Shown here in pieces: positions 38,704-51,330 of a stretch of 64,000 nucleotides of DNA. Origin of the DNA: Pomacea canaliculata. Its lineage: Eukaryota; Mollusca; Gastropoda; Architaenioglossa; Ampullariidae. The notes under the pieces were generated by a model. It saw only the letters and a program-made list of their open reading frames with translations, was not told the DNA's origin and ran no database searches. How positions within the stretch are numbered: position 1 is the first letter of the stretch; each line of letters starts with the position of its first letter. The position numbers and the translations under genes were made by a program. The stretch spans positions 13,430,486 to 13,494,485 of the forward strand of contig NC_037598.1 of NCBI RefSeq assembly GCF_003073045.1. Direction: 5' to 3'.

Positions 38704-40210
38704 TAAAAGAATGTAGATTTGTTTTAAGGTTACCGGTACACTCCAAAAATTAAAATCCATATTTTAAATATCTTTAAGGGTTTTTAAATATAGAGTAACA
38801 AAATAACATAAATATAGCACTTTAAAACTGTTTTTGAGTACCTAAAGTGAAAATTGTGACTTTAATCAACGTTTTTGTTTCAAAACGTACAAGCATTTTT
38901 AAAAACAAATTTACACAATACCATAAGTTATATACCAAAGGTTTTGGGTTTTTGTAAACTAGAGGCAACTGATAAGAAAACTGATGCATAAGGCGTTTTG
39001 ATATCTCAAGATTTCTAGGAGATATAAAAAATCAGACATGGTACCCCCCGACTCAGTGTGAATGTGGCAATTAAATATTTAGAAAAATGTTAATTTTATT
39101 AAAAGTAATGTTTATACCATATTCTCAAATGCATCACTTTGTAGCTTATGCATTTCTAAACAAAATTGCAAAATTTTACTGCTGTAGCACAAGCCAATCT
39201 TGAGAAATATGTTTTTATAGTTTAGGACTGGATGTCAAAGACGACAGAGAAATTCAAGCTTAAAGATTTAAAATAAATATATCTTGTATCAGATCATTTT
39301 TGAAAAATATATTTCTGTGTTTATATGCTACATTTGACATCCTACTATATAATTAAAGCCTATTCTAGTATGCCAGGACTATACTTTTCACCCTATCAGC
39401 TTTTGGAAACAATTAGTTTGTGTTCTTTTCTTTGTTTTCAGTGTCAGTGTTAGAAAAAAATGCCTTATGATCTGCTTGCCTAAAATTAGATTAAGCAGTG
39501 TTTTACTTATATTCCATGCAAACTCATTTTTTCAATGGTCTGTTGTTCATTGTCACAGTATTGATAAGAGGTTGACATTTTTTCATCACCACATAACCTA
39601 ACTTATTGAAAATTCCACCAGGTACCTGATACGTAAGCATCTGTTTAGTTTTCATTTCTAAGTAATAGGGAACAAATAGTTATAGAAAACAAATGTTTAT
39701 CGGAAAACTTATATAATTTCTTTTGTCACTAAAACAGGATGAGGAAAAAAGATCCAGAAATGTTTAATATAATCGTAAAATATGTGTACTTATTGTGTGA
39801 AAAGGCCGGGAGAGGAAGGGGGCAAGGAAATGAATGAAAGCATTTATGGATTCACTAAATAAAATTGTCGGTATATTCGAGTTCTCTCCGTTTCATTATT
39901 ATAATAAAAACTTGTAAAGCAAGTAATAGTGTTTAGTGTGTATGTTTGATGTTTGTGTATGTTGCTACAGCCAGCTGGCTACAGCTAACTTGTTATAACA
40001 TCACTCTTTTAAAAGTAGCCAAAAGAAGCTGGCTACATTTTAAAAGTAGCCCAAAGTAGCTGGCTACTTTTTGGAAAATTGTAGCTGTAGTGTAGCCGGC
40101 TACATTTTGAAGAAAAGTAGCTGTAGCCTAGCCGGCTACAAATTAAAAGTAGCTTGCCCATCCCTGACTAGGACCACGAACCTGTATTACTGGACTGCTT
40201 GAAGACGATT

Positions 40211-40290
40211 TTTTTCTAGTTAACTACTAGAACGAGACTGGTGTATACAAAGCTTCCGACTTCGTCACATTCATTGTTGAGTCTCGCTGA
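40211..40290 (+). repeat. Direct repeat of 57798-57860
   Basis: Shares CTAGAACGAGACTGGTGTAT and ACAAAGCTTCC with 57800-57850 in the same orientation. It is another scattered piece of the duplicated unit, here just right of the hAT insertion. Confidence 0.75.
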
Positions 40291-41179
40291 GCTGCTCCTA
40301 GTCGCACGAAGATCTTCTCTGTGGCGACAGTTTGTTTGCAGTTCATCCATTTTGTTTCGCACCGAGTGAACATTTGCAATCACTGCGGACGAAAAATATG
40401 GTTTACGTTACCTTAACTTGTTTCTGCACTCCTTCCTTCCTCCCTTTCTTTCCTCCACCATCCTAAAACTCCAGCGAAAAAAAAAACGCTTTTTTTGATA
40501 CATTTAATTTACGGAAAGACTTCACTTAGTTTAGTACACATTAATGAAGATTTTTTATCTTATGATGTTGGTATAGAATATAAAGGTAGTCTATTATTAG
40601 AGATACCTGGCGCAAGAGATCACACCGGGAAAAGACGGCAGCAACAACAGAAAACGAGGCCTGTAAACAACACCAGCAACAGTAAACAACACCTGAATTA
40701 CTAAGTATAATTTATCTCTCAGTCACACTCAGTGTATCTAATCATGTCGACAGATTGCTTACTCGGTCATTACAACGTGTCTAACGACGGTCGAAACACC
40801 TGTGGTGGAGGATGTAATTACACATGTAACAGGACTGACGGGACTGACAGCCTCCTCTGTGTCAATGTGAGAATACAACAGCAATGTTGGAGTGTGTGCA
40901 GGTGTTCATGTCTGTCTGTATGTGTGTAAATAATGGGTCACATGGGCACAGCTCGCAGGTACCGGGTTTTACTCCTTCTGGTTCTCTCAACTCGCATTTG
41001 GCAAAGTGAACTCACATACGGATGCATGTAGTTCAGTTCTGTACTATCGAACAGTACAATCAAACAGCTTACCTTTAGAAAAAAAGTCTCTTAACTTCGT
41101 TTGGCGTCGATGTGCCGACGCATCTCGCTTCAAAATCTCAAAACCTTTTTACTTTTTTCTCCGCCGTGGTAAGATTCAC

Positions 41180-41729
41180 CTTTGAAAGTCATTGTTTTGT
41201 CAGGAGTGCAATAAAGAATAAACCGGTTTCGTCTACATTGAAGATGTCATCAGGAATGTAACCTGCAACAAATTCTGGCAGTGTCTGTCTCCAATGACTG
41301 CAATCTTCTTCCGGCACTTGCGCACTTTTTAAAAACAATTCCGTGTCTTTTCTTGAATTTGTCCAACCAACCATTGCTGGGTTTCTTTCAGAAAAGTGGA
41401 CAGCGTATTTGTGGGAATGCCGAATTACTTCGCTATTTCCACTTTCTTCTTGTCGCCCTTTTCGACGGCTCTGATGACTAACTTTTTCAGCTGAAGCTTA
41501 CCACTTGCCATGTCCGCGGCACGTACCGCACGCTAGTTGACTCCAGTTGCCTCTGGCTGGTGAGGACTCAAAATTCGACTAACGGAGGTTGGAAGCAAAA
41601 AAAACCTTCGAGTTAAAGAGATTTAAAATACATTGGTCTTATGCACTTTAGCCGGGAACTAACAATTAATTCGATATAGGGAGGTTTCCGACTTAAGGAA
41701 GGTTGACTTATCGACGTCCGATTGTAACG
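41180..41729 (-). mobile_element. Tigger/pogo-type transposon fragment
   Basis: On the minus strand the element starts near 41729 with the GACGTCGATAAGTCAACC and CCTCCCTATATCGAAT phrases typical of Tigger-like ends. A reading frame opens at ATG 41511 with MASGKLQLKKLVIRAVEKGD, the N-terminal helix-turn-helix region. One stop interrupts that frame (before FGIPTNTLSTFLKE). After about 41370 the match jumps to a later part of the transposase containing DDIFNVDETGLFF, the first catalytic Asp segment, and ends near 41189. The remainder of the catalytic domain is missing. It is an internally deleted, dead copy in the spacer between genes A and B. Confidence 0.85.
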
Positions 41730-42580
41730 GTTCACCTCGTGTCCAGTCAGCACCAAGGTCTTACAACTTCTTTTGTTTGCTTATTTGCCTTTTTAGTTTT
41801 GTTTTCTTTTGTTGTTGTTTTTTTTTAAGTTTTAGTTTTTGTTTATAGCCATGGCTGTTTGTGCTGTTTTACTTGTCTGATCGTTTTAAGATTGCCGTAA
41901 ATTCTCGTTTTCACACTCCACTGAAAAACTCGTCAGCCAAAATTCATGCATGAACAGACGTTCTTTATTATGACATGCCAGCAGGTTTCTACAAATAAAA
42001 GCAATTTCAGCAAATATTTGAGTCCTGGATGCCTTCAAAGTTTAGACGGTGAAAACAAAATTTCAGTTTGCAGTACTGTAAGTTGACCTCAGGACATCTG
42101 CTCCAAAGCCACGTTACTTCTCTCCATCCTTTGAACACAATATAATTATATATAATCACATCACACCCGAAACAAACAGACAATAAAGAAATGTAGCTCA
42201 AAGACCGATTTTCTAAAATCTTTTAGCAACATTTTTATAACACCGAGCGAAAGACGCAAAATAGCATCAACGTCTACTTCAAGATAAGGAAACGCACGAA
42301 CACACACACACACACACACAGATATGTACAGGGTTTCAGCTCAAAGTGAAATGTCATTTCTCATTTCTTCTACAAAGTCAACTTTACTTTCGATCAGATA
42401 TTACAGTTTGTAGTACTCTAACCGCTAACAGTTTTCATGCAATTCGACTTTCAAACATTTAGAACAATCTTGCTCCACAGCTCTTTGTGTAATTAGAATG
42501 TCTACAAGTGTCCTAGATGATAAAGTAATGATTGGAAGTGTACCTTGTCATCCGCTGTCTACCATTGCCACGTTGATCCA

Positions 42581-45254
42581 TCACGGTAGGCGACCTGTAG
42601 TGGGAGACAAAAGATAAATGTATGTCAAGTTATATACATTGTCAGATATGACTTCACATGTTGTTGAAGACAAACCAAACCATTCATCTTATATGGGGAC
42701 TGTTTAGAAATAACATAGAGAGAGACTCCCTAGTGCATTTGTTCCTTTAAAAAAAAGACCTCCAGGATATCCACGAAATGTTGCAATGGCCACTCCTAAG
42801 TCCTTTAGTGGACTATATGTATGTGTTTTGATTTGTGTGGCATTTCTCTGACAATCAGTAGACAGGATACACTTACCTTCGCTACACTCTGGTGTGCGCA
42901 TTATTATACGGTCTGCTCCCCTCTCTTCTGGTTCTGTTCCGACCCAGCGGTTGACACCAAAATCGCGAGTCCTTCGCATTGTACCACCCTTCATCCTTAC
43001 CTTAAGCTAAGTAGACAACAATATAAAAACAATAATTTGTGGTCGCACGTTAAGAAAGCATACTATGTTCAACAGCCACTAGTGTAAAACATCTAAGCTG
43101 ATACAGTATGTTAATTAACAACAAATGTACCCTACAAATCGTATGTTCCATAGTCAAAATTAATACCCACTGCTGCCATGGTGTTTTTAATCCAGCAGTT
43201 AGGAAAGCTTCGCGCATTTTGTCTGTACCTGACTATGTACTTACTAACCACAGAATTTGCATCATTCATCTCAGGTAAACGCTATTCCATGCAAAAGTGA
43301 CAGACACCTGAAATCGTTTGTGCCTTCTGCCGTCCAGATGCTCAACGTCAGATGAAGTGTCAGTGGTGTTGTAGGTGCGCACATGATAATTCGTAAAATA
43401 GTTTGTTTGTTGTATATTTTATACAATAAAATACAAAGCTCGACGAGCTCTGTACAACAAACTTGTAGACAACGGTGGGTTTCCGTCAATGGCAATCCTT
43501 TTTTTTTTTCACAGAGGAAGAACAACACAAACTTTCACTTTCTTGCCATCGATGAAGATAGGGAGGAGTTGACAGTTTCTGTGTCTATTTAGCTGTTTTC
43601 TCCCAACGATCAGTATACTGTTCTTCAACTGGTACTAGTCAAGGGAGGATTTGTTTATCTTGAACTCTTCCTGCCTTCTGATAGTTTGTACTAGGGAACA
43701 GTTTAAGTGTTGTTTTATCTCTTATTCATAATCTTCACTTTCAAGATGTTTTTATGACATCTACAGCATTCTTTAAGCCATTTGCGTACATTCATTTCTG
43801 AATGTTTATAAATGAACTGGAATCTTAAATGACAACAATTCAGTACATATGAGAATGATCACTACCTGAAAGCTGTATAAGGGTTAGTATCAAAAATCTT
43901 TATTTACCGTTTCGAGATACCAGCCAGGGGATAAGCCACCGTTATCGTGAAAGATTCTGATACCGCATACTTCACTGAAGTTAATAAGGTCGTCTACGAC
44001 GAAGTGGTCTAGGGCACCTTCTTGAAAGTCGTTCAAATGAAAATTGTCTAATTCTAAAGGCCGGGACTGTAGGCCATTGTCGTTATACAAGACGATGAAC
44101 ACACGGGCGTCAGTAGCGGCGTGCTCTTTCAGCGGTGTGTATGTCCATATCTGCCAGCGTGTTCCTAAAAGAAATTGTTATTATCATCATCGTCGTCGTC
44201 ATCATCATCATTAATATTATTCTATCGATCATTTAGATGCTTTTAAGTAGGCCGAATATGTCGTATTTTCGGATAAACAGTGGCAGACACATGCTTCCAC
44301 CATTTCTTTTTTGGCAAAGTGATTTCGAAGTATGTCTTTCTTGTGGGCATCATGTGATACTTGTCAACAAGCCACCCTAGACACTAATTGGAGCGATTGT
44401 TACTTCCCCATTTAAGTTATCCTAGGACAGTGAGCTAAAAAGAAATGATCTTGAAATAAAGCGAGAAAAACATTGATTGAAACAGGATCTTGTAAATTCT
44501 ACGTCTGACACCTAGTATTTTGTCTAAACAGCTAAGCTACAGACGACAACTGTGTAGCACCAGTGTCATAATGTCAACCAGTATTCAAGTGGATGTAGCA
44601 ATGTGGTTTAGGAGATGCCTGAAGCTGACAAAGAAAGCATGGACATGTGAGAAACACTTGTGTCCTAGAATCTTTGATATTAGCTGGTCTTGACAAAATT
44701 TATTTTGACAATATTAATAGTGGTACACAGACTAGGAAAACAAATGGCTAGAATTAATGCAGATAAAACTGAGCTGAATATAATATAAGATAATTATCAT
44801 CGTCCTCCTCTTTGCAAGCATCAAACAATTTTAATATTAAAAATGTATGACATATGCGGCCGTGTGCTTAGACATTTATATTTATTCTTACATTTTTTTA
44901 ATTGATAACGGATCAAAACCTTATTAACCCTGAAGAAGAAGCACCTGACTTTAGTAAAACTCTTCTTTTTTTAATGTTTTGAAGAGTTCGTGGGCAGATG
45001 TACAGGCTGTTGCCCACACTAAGTATCAGACAAGGTTAGGTTCATTTAAACAAGAAGGATATCTCGTACATATATTTTATGTGGCTGGCGTTTAAATCTT
45101 AGGATTAAAACTCCTTCAAATTAGAATACATCATGCTATATGCATTTATTATCTCTTATTATAATTATTGCTTATTTTACTTACCGATTGACCTTCTAGC
45201 ATCATTGACACCCAAACCTACAATAAGCCAGAACAGAGATGCAATTCGCCACAT
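42581..45254 (-). CDS. PLAT gene B: secreted single-PLAT-domain protein
   Basis: Minus-strand exons 45185-45254, 43908-44164, 42877-43006 and 42581-42594 (stop TGA) give an open 156-residue protein. Exon 1 encodes a signal peptide starting MWRIASLFWLIVGLGVNDA. The PLAT domain runs over exons 2 and 3: ATDARVFIVL, then a DFQEG loop, EVCGIRIFHDNGG, SPGWYLET, LKVRM and NRWV. The end is PECSEGRLP. The mature part has exactly two cysteines, in VCGI and PECS, at the same places as in the paralogues; a disulfide is possible. Exon 3 is 6 bases longer than in the others and starts CTTAAG instead of GTG. Introns are closely alike those of gene A, which it faces, yet the PLAT residues differ greatly. A lipid- or partner-binding extracellular role is inferred from the domain only. 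Confidence 0.85.
44175..44221 (-). repeat. GAT/GAC microsatellite before the exon 2 acceptor of PLAT gene B
   Basis: Short interrupted run (GATGATGATGACGACGACG in sense) ending about 10-20 bases before exon 2, at the same position as the long repeat in gene A. Confidence 0.8.
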
Positions 45255-45505
45255 GGTAACGGATTGAATCAAGAAGCTCCAACTGAAACGAATGTGTTTA
45301 CATTTATCTAACACAGACGACGTTCAAACATCTGTGACGACAGTTTCAAGCTTTCGCAGTCAAGCGATACCATCGATTCAAATCTCACATGCGCGTGGAA
45401 ACACACGCAGACACACAAACACATCCACCGCTAGGACCAGGCTTGTCACTGTTCTTTGCTGTCATCTGTCATCGTCCAGTCAGTTTGGGAGGCATGTGTC
45501 CGTTG
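45255..45505 (-). promoter_or_regulatory. Conserved upstream block and core promoter of PLAT gene B
   Basis: Matches the upstream block of gene A in inverse orientation over about 250 bases. The TATA-like GATAAATG maps to 45301-45308 and the initiator-like TTTCAGTT to about 45281-45288. Confidence 0.45.
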
Positions 45506-45509
45506 ATAA

Positions 45510-46250
45510 TAATAATAACGTGCCTACAAGGGGGGCGCGAAGGTGGTCATTTTTTAAAAGTGTCTTATATCGGTATTAGTGAAATTAGCTTAGATTGTGT
45601 AACCGAGTGGTGAGGGCGATCAAACTCCAAATCTCTTCTCCCTATTCAAGTACACTGTCTCGGCATGCAGTGACTTCTCACTTCCAAAACGCAAAACACA
45701 ATCCCCCTCTCACCAATTAAGCATCCAGTCTCCCTCCTCTCGCCTTTTGCCCTCTCTCTCCCCCAATCTCTCATCGCTGACTACCCTCTCTCGCTCCAGT
45801 CACACCTCTCTTTCTTCTTTTTTTTTAAACAACTGAAAGACACGCATTCAGGAAACGTCCATCATTCACACCCTTTCGCCCTCGCACGTGCTCAGTCCTA
45901 GTACTCTAGGTCCCTGACAGAAGGCCATGACCACACAGTGCGGGGTGGGAGCTGAAGGCTCACCTTTATCACTCACGCGTGTACACACTCGGTCATCACA
46001 CGAGTACACATGCACACGCACAAACACACGCTCTCAAACACATTCACACTCCACATGTGGACACAAGGCTAAGAAATCTGGCCTTTGACCCCAGGTGTGG
46101 AGGGGGGGGTGGTAGGAAAGGTCGAGGCTACGGTACGTAACCAGGCCGTGGGAACAGAGGAAAGACACTTTCTGGAACGTTCCGCTGCGACTGGATAAAG
46201 ACAGCAGTTTTAATCCAAATTTTGGAGGCGAAGTACACTTGTACAAGAAG
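45510..46250. other. No supported gene
   Basis: Pyrimidine- and CA-rich DNA between PLAT gene B and a BED-type transposase fragment. It has a short (ATA)n remnant at its left edge and no exon-like signal. Confidence 0.5.
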
Positions 46251-46257
46251 ATAGCCA

Positions 46258-47412
46258 TGGATAAATTTGTGATGCGAAAAGAACTGACTGCGGTGGTTTT
46301 TTGACAAGGAAAAGTGAAGAAACGAGCGATGTGCAAGTTTTGGATGCTGGAGCCGATGAAAAACCAGAAAGGCCTGCTACGAAAGTAAGAAAGTATGACA
46401 ATGAATACTTGAAAATTGGTTTTACAAACATTATTGTTGATGGTAAAGAACGCCCACAGTGTGTTGTTTGCCTCACAATATTAGCTCCAGAGAGTATGAA
46501 GCCAAACAAACTACGGCGCCATTTGGAAAGTCATCATGCGGAGTTAGCTTGCAAACCTCACTGAGATATCTGAAGACGTGTCTGATCAGTTGATCAGTCG
46601 TATAAAAAGCCAAAATTTTGCTTTGCAGTTAGATGAAGCTGCTGACACTGCAGGTGACTCATATTTGATTGCTTACATTCGTTACGTGTGGGAAAATAAT
46701 CTTCTGGAAGACTTTTTATTTTGCAAGAAAATTGAACGCAGAGCAACAGCCCAAGATTTTTTGGGGATGTCGGTGACTTCCTTAAGGACCAAGGCACTTC
46801 CTGAGTTCCTGCGTCGGCTTGTGCACAGATGGCGCTCCTGCAATGGCTGGAAAAAACAAGGGCTGCAATCTCTTATTGAAAAGGTTGCTCCAGACGTAGT
46901 TTGGACTCACTGCATGATCCACGTGAAGTTCTAGCTTCACAAAGATTGAGTGTTGAGTTGAACACAGTGCTAACGGATGTCATCAAATGGTGACTTATAA
47001 AGAACAGTTCTGCCAGATCTCGCTGTTTTCTCTGATATGTCAAGACATGGGAGCCGACTATGATGCCTTGCTCTAGTACTGCGAATCAAGGTGGTTGTCG
47101 CGTGGAAAAGCTCTCGCGAGAGTCTTTGAATTGCGGGAAGAATTGTGGGTGTTTCTGAAGAAGAACTTTTTCAACAAGGCTGACCTGCTTAAGAACGACC
47201 GATGGCTGCTGCTAAAGGCATATTTATCGGACATATTTGAGAAGCTGAAAGTTGTGAATACTTCTCTGCAAGGGAAAGACACCACCATATTACAAACTAC
47301 TGACAAGATGAATGCTTTCGTCCGAAAAATTTCGTTGTGGACGCAAAAGATACGCCAAGAAAATATTTTTGATATGTTTCCGTGCTTGTGTAAATTATCA
47401 TATACAATGTGA
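46258..47412 (+). pseudogene. hAT-derived BED-finger transposase fragment (ZBED5-like)
   Basis: Three neighbouring frames carry the beginning and middle of a ZBED5/SCAND3-like hAT protein. They are ATG at 46258 with MDKFVMRK, a BED finger (PQCVVCLTILAPES and KLRRHLESHHAEL) at 46430-46545, a stretch with FALQLDEAADTAG near 46615-46655, and a later part with CRVF-like NKADLLKNDRWL near 47180. Frames change at least three times, and the C-terminal dimerisation region is absent. It is unrelated in sequence to the hAT at 34563. It is a dead transposon fragment, although BED proteins of this group have been domesticated repeatedly in animals. Confidence 0.8.
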
Positions 47413-48538
47413 ATATTCCGGCACGTGTGTGTGTGTGTGTTCATATAAGGATATAATTAGCAAGCCAAATGTAATTTTATTATACACTACGAAGTGACTT
47501 CGCCAACAACAATGCTCAGTGTAAGGAGCTCGAATGCATTATGTTTATTTAAAGTGCTTGAAGGTAAAGCATTCGTTCACTTTCTGTTCACTTTGACACA
47601 ATATTAGTTAGTCCTACCTGCTATGTCCATGTGGAACATTTTCCTAGTCTTCAGAGATAATTATGTCAGAAATGAATATTTTTTTTCTGCTGTAGTGCTC
47701 TCGTGCTCTGTAATTGTAACTAAATATATTTTTGAAACGTTTGACCGTCGCCAGAGCCTTATCACAAGCCTTTAAGCCAAAATTCATGCATGAACAGACG
47801 ATCTTTATTATGACATGCCAGAAAGTTTCTACAAATAAAAGCAATTTCAGCAAGTATTCCAGTCCTGGATGCCTTCAAAGTTTAGACGGTGAAAACAAAA
47901 TTTCAGTTTGCAGTACTGTAAGATGACCTCAGGAAATCTGCTCCAACGCCACGTTACTTCTCTCCATCCTTTGAACACAATATAATTATATATAATCACA
48001 TCACACCCGAAACAGACAACAAAGACAAAGAGTTCAAAAAGATATTTTTAAAAATCTTTTAGCAGTATTTTTATAACACCAAACAAAAGACGGAAAATGG
48101 CATCAACGTCTGCTTCAAACACACGAACAGACACACACACTTAAACATCATTCTCTATGTCTCTTTCTCACACTCACACGCAGATATCTACAACGCAGGC
48201 ACAAAGACACGCATCAATACACACACATATATATAAACACCATTCTCCATCTCTCACTCACACACACGCACACACGCAAATTTCTACAGGCGTTCAGTTC
48301 AAAGTCCAATGCCTGTTCTAATTTTTTCTACAAAGTCGACTTTACCTTCGATCAGATATTACCATTTGTAGTACTGTAACCGTTAATACTTTTCATGCAA
48401 TTCGACTTTCAAACATTTAGAACAATCCTGCTCCACAGCTCTTTGTGTAATTAGAATGTCTAGAAGTGTCCTAGATGATAAAGTAAGGATTGGAAGTGTA
48501 CCTTGTCATCCGCTGTCTACCATTGCCACGTTGATCCA

Positions 48539-50428
48539 TCATGGTAGGGGACCTGTAGTGGGAGACAAAAGATACATGTATGTCAAGTGATACATTGTCA
48601 GATATGACTTCACATGCTGTTGAACACAAACCAAACCACTCATCTTAAATGGGGTCTGTTTACAAATAACTGATAGAAATACTCCCTAGTGTATATTTTC
48701 TTTTAAGAAAAAGACCTCCAGGATATGCACGAAATGTTGCAATGCCCATTCCTAAGACCTGTGGTGGACTATATGTATGTGTTTTGATTTGTGTGGCATT
48801 TCTCTGACAATCAGTAGATAGGACCTACTTACCGTCTCTACACGGTGGCGTGCGCTGTATTACAAAGTTGACATTGCTCTCTTCTTCTTGTGTTGGGACC
48901 CAGTCGTTGACAATAAACTTGCGTGGTACTGTCATTTCCTCAGATTTCACCTCCACCTAGTTAGACAGCAATATAAAATCAACAATTTGTGGTCAGCACA
49001 TTTAGAAGGAATATTACTTACAGCAGCCACTAATTTAAAACATCGAAACATCTATTTATACAATAAAATACAAAACTCAACGACCTCTGTACAAAAAATT
49101 GTAGACAACGGTAGTTTACAGTCAATGGAAGTCAATTTTTCACGTTCTGTTTAGAATCTTGTTGTAGAATATACTTTCAGAAACATCTCCTCCCTCTAAA
49201 TCGCTCGAGAGTCCCAAACACAATCTGCAGCTCGCAGACGACATTGCACAGAGGAAGAACAACACTAACTTGCACTTTAGCGATTTTATCTTAAACTCTT
49301 TCTGTGTTCTGATAGTTTGCACTAGGAAACAGTTTAACTGTTGTTTTATCTCTTATCCATAATCTTCACTTTCAAGACGTTTTTACGACATCTACAGCAT
49401 TCTTTAAGCCATTTGCGTACATTCATTTCTGGATGTTTATAAATGAACTGGAATCTTAAATGAAAACAATTCAGTACATATGGGAATGATGACTACTTAA
49501 TATCTGTAAAAGGGTTTAGTGTCAAAAATGTTTATTTACCCATCGCAGATACCAGCCAGGGGAATCGCCACTGTTATCATGATAGATTCTGATAGAGCAT
49601 ACTTCCTTGAAGTCACCCCAGTGTCGGAAGCGGAAGGTGTTAGTATCACCTCGCTCAAAGTCGTCCTTCCAAAGTTCGTCTAATCGTAAAGGCTTGGAGT
49701 TTTGTCCATTAGGGTCAATCAAGATGATGAACACATCGGCGTTAGTATCAGCGTGCTCTTTATCCCCTGTTTTTGTAGTTATAGTCCAACGTATTCCTAG
49801 AAGACATTATTAATATTGTTATCATCATCATCATTATTATTATTATTATATATTATTATATCGATCATTTCGCTGCTTTAAAGTAGGCCGAATGTGTTGT
49901 ATATTCGACTAAACATTAACAGAGCACACAAAGAAGATGTGGGACATATCGCGGCCTTGCGCTAATACATTTATACTTATTCTTAAAGGTCTTTTTAATT
50001 TTACCAGACTGATAGCAGATCAAAACCTTATTAATCCGGAAGAAGAAGAACCTGCCTCCTCTTTTATAAACTTATGAAGAGATCGTAGCCTGACAGAATG
50101 TCAAAACATGTCTGGGTCCCACAGTCGTGTTAACAGTTCCTTCACAGCAGATGTATATGTCGTTGTCCACACTAAGTATCAGACCAGCTTAGCCCGTCTG
50201 CTACAGACGACTTCTTTTAAACAAGGAGGATATCTGGTACATATATTTTATGTGGCTGGCGTTTAAATCTTAGGATCACAACTCCTTCAAATTAGACTAC
50301 ACCATGTTATATGTATTTATTATCACTTATTTTAATTATTGATTATTTTACTTACCTTCTCCGTTTAAGTGAACATCATTGACACCAAAAGCTACAAGAA
50401 GCCAGAACAAAGATGCAATTTTCCACAT
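48539..50428 (-). CDS. PLAT gene C: secreted single-PLAT-domain protein
   Basis: Minus-strand exons 50356-50428, 49540-49796, 48833-48956 and 48539-48552 (stop TGA) give an open 155-residue protein. The signal peptide starts MWKIASLFWLLVAFGVND. The PLAT domain reads TKTGDKEHADTNADVFIIL, DDFERGDTNTF, EVCSIRIYHDNSG, SPGWYLRW, then VEVKS and DWVPTQ in exon 3, ending PPCRDGPLP. All borders are GT-AG and all phases agree. It pairs most closely with gene D: introns and flanks are about 95% alike by eye, but the PLAT residues differ at about 36 codons. The two conserved mature cysteines are present. Confidence 0.87.
49818..49856 (-). repeat. GAT/AAT microsatellite before the exon 2 acceptor of PLAT gene C
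   Basis: Short ATC/ATT run on the plus strand, ending about 20 bases upstream of exon 2 of gene C in sense. It is the shortest of the four alleles at this position. Confidence 0.8.
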
Positions 50429-50678
50429 GGTAACGGCTTGAATCAAGAAGCTCCAACTGAAACGAATGTGTTTGCATTTATCTAACACAGACGACGTACA
50501 AACATCTGTGACGACAGTTTCAAGCTTTCGCAGTCAAGCGATACCATCGATTCAAATCTCACATGCGCGTGGAAACACAGACAGACACACAAACACATCC
50601 ACCGCTAGGACCAGGCTTGTCACTGTTCTTTGCTGTCATCTCTCATGGTCCTGTCAGTTTGGGAGGCGTGTGTCCGAA
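50429..50678 (-). promoter_or_regulatory. Conserved upstream block and core promoter of PLAT gene C
   Basis: Same block as in A, B and D. TATA-like GATAAATG lies at 50475-50482 and the initiator-like TCAGTT near 50455-50460. One base differs from A and B just after the TATA-like word. Confidence 0.45.

Positions 50679-50679
<1 letters not shown>

Positions 50680-50744
<65 letters not shown>
50680..50744. repeat. (ATA)n microsatellite upstream of PLAT gene C
   Basis: About 21 ATA units placed between the conserved promoter block and the shared distal block. The matching place in gene D carries a longer ATA tract (61641-61754). Confidence 0.95.
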
Positions 50745-50745
<1 letters not shown>

Positions 50746-50749
50746 CGAA

Positions 50750-51330
50750 ATTTGTAGAGCGCATACTTACGCTTTAAGGAGCATGCTCTTAGAAGTGTGA
50801 ACCTGCAATAATTCAACACACTGACATCAAGCGTGCATTTCTTAAGAAGTGGCTTCACCAGCACATTGTTAAAGAAAGATAGGAAAACACCTGATCACAA
50901 GGTCACATTAACAATGTTTATGATGGCAGGAAGTAAAATATGTAAGCACTCAACAAGAAGAATTGTGGGTAATTGGGTTTAACTGGCAAGTTGTTTGCTT
51001 GTCTTTCAGCAAAATTGCCTTTATATCAGCACCAGAGACTGGTTAAAATTCAGTCAGAGAGCATCCCAGAAGAATATCACAAGAGATGATGGCAGGATGA
51101 GCGAGTGTCCGAAGTCTTGCTAGCAAACTAATCGGGACATACCGACGTTTGTGCATAATAACATCAACATGAGCAGGAACTTCATTATACTTAAGCAGAA
51201 TCAGTATTCAGTGAGTCAATATCTTCTGACTGATACAATACTGATAGTTAAGATCGAACACCGCACTCAGTGTTAAAACATTCAGCGTTTGTCACATGCT
51301 TGTTTTATAAGTTAAACACTATGACAGAAA
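50750..51330 (-). repeat. Distal upstream block of gene C, duplicated at 61755-62340
   Basis: About 580 bases (for example TTTGTAGAGCGCATACTT, GGAGCATGCTCTTAGAAG, CACAAGGTCACATT) match 61755-62340 with few changes, so the C/D duplication reached well beyond the genes. The start, TTTGTAGAGCGCATA next to an ATA tract, has the look of an interspersed repeat end. The same motif occurs in inverse form near 29310-29350, upstream of gene A. Confidence 0.85.

Larger units (their letters stand above)
34563..40166 (+). mobile_element. hAT transposon, 5.6 kb, complete ends
   Basis: A 5604-bp element. It is flanked by a perfect 8-bp target duplication, ACTAGGAC, at 34555-34562 and 40167-40174. The ends are CAGGGATGGGGAGTAGCTG and, on the complement, CAGGGATGGGCAAGCTACT, which are hAT terminal inverted repeats. 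Both subterminal regions (about 34580-34730 and 39965-40155) are packed with GTAGC/GCTAC words, including palindromic GTAGCCGGCTAC. In hAT elements such clustered motifs bind the transposase. The interior encodes a spliced, damaged BED-finger transposase. The perfect target duplication means a fairly recent insertion, although the transposase copy itself is no longer intact. Confidence 0.95.

Noticed and set aside
50563-50864. Poly-Asn, poly-Ile open frames upstream of genes C and D
   Set aside because: Produced by the (ATA)n tracts at 50680-50744 and 61641-61754.
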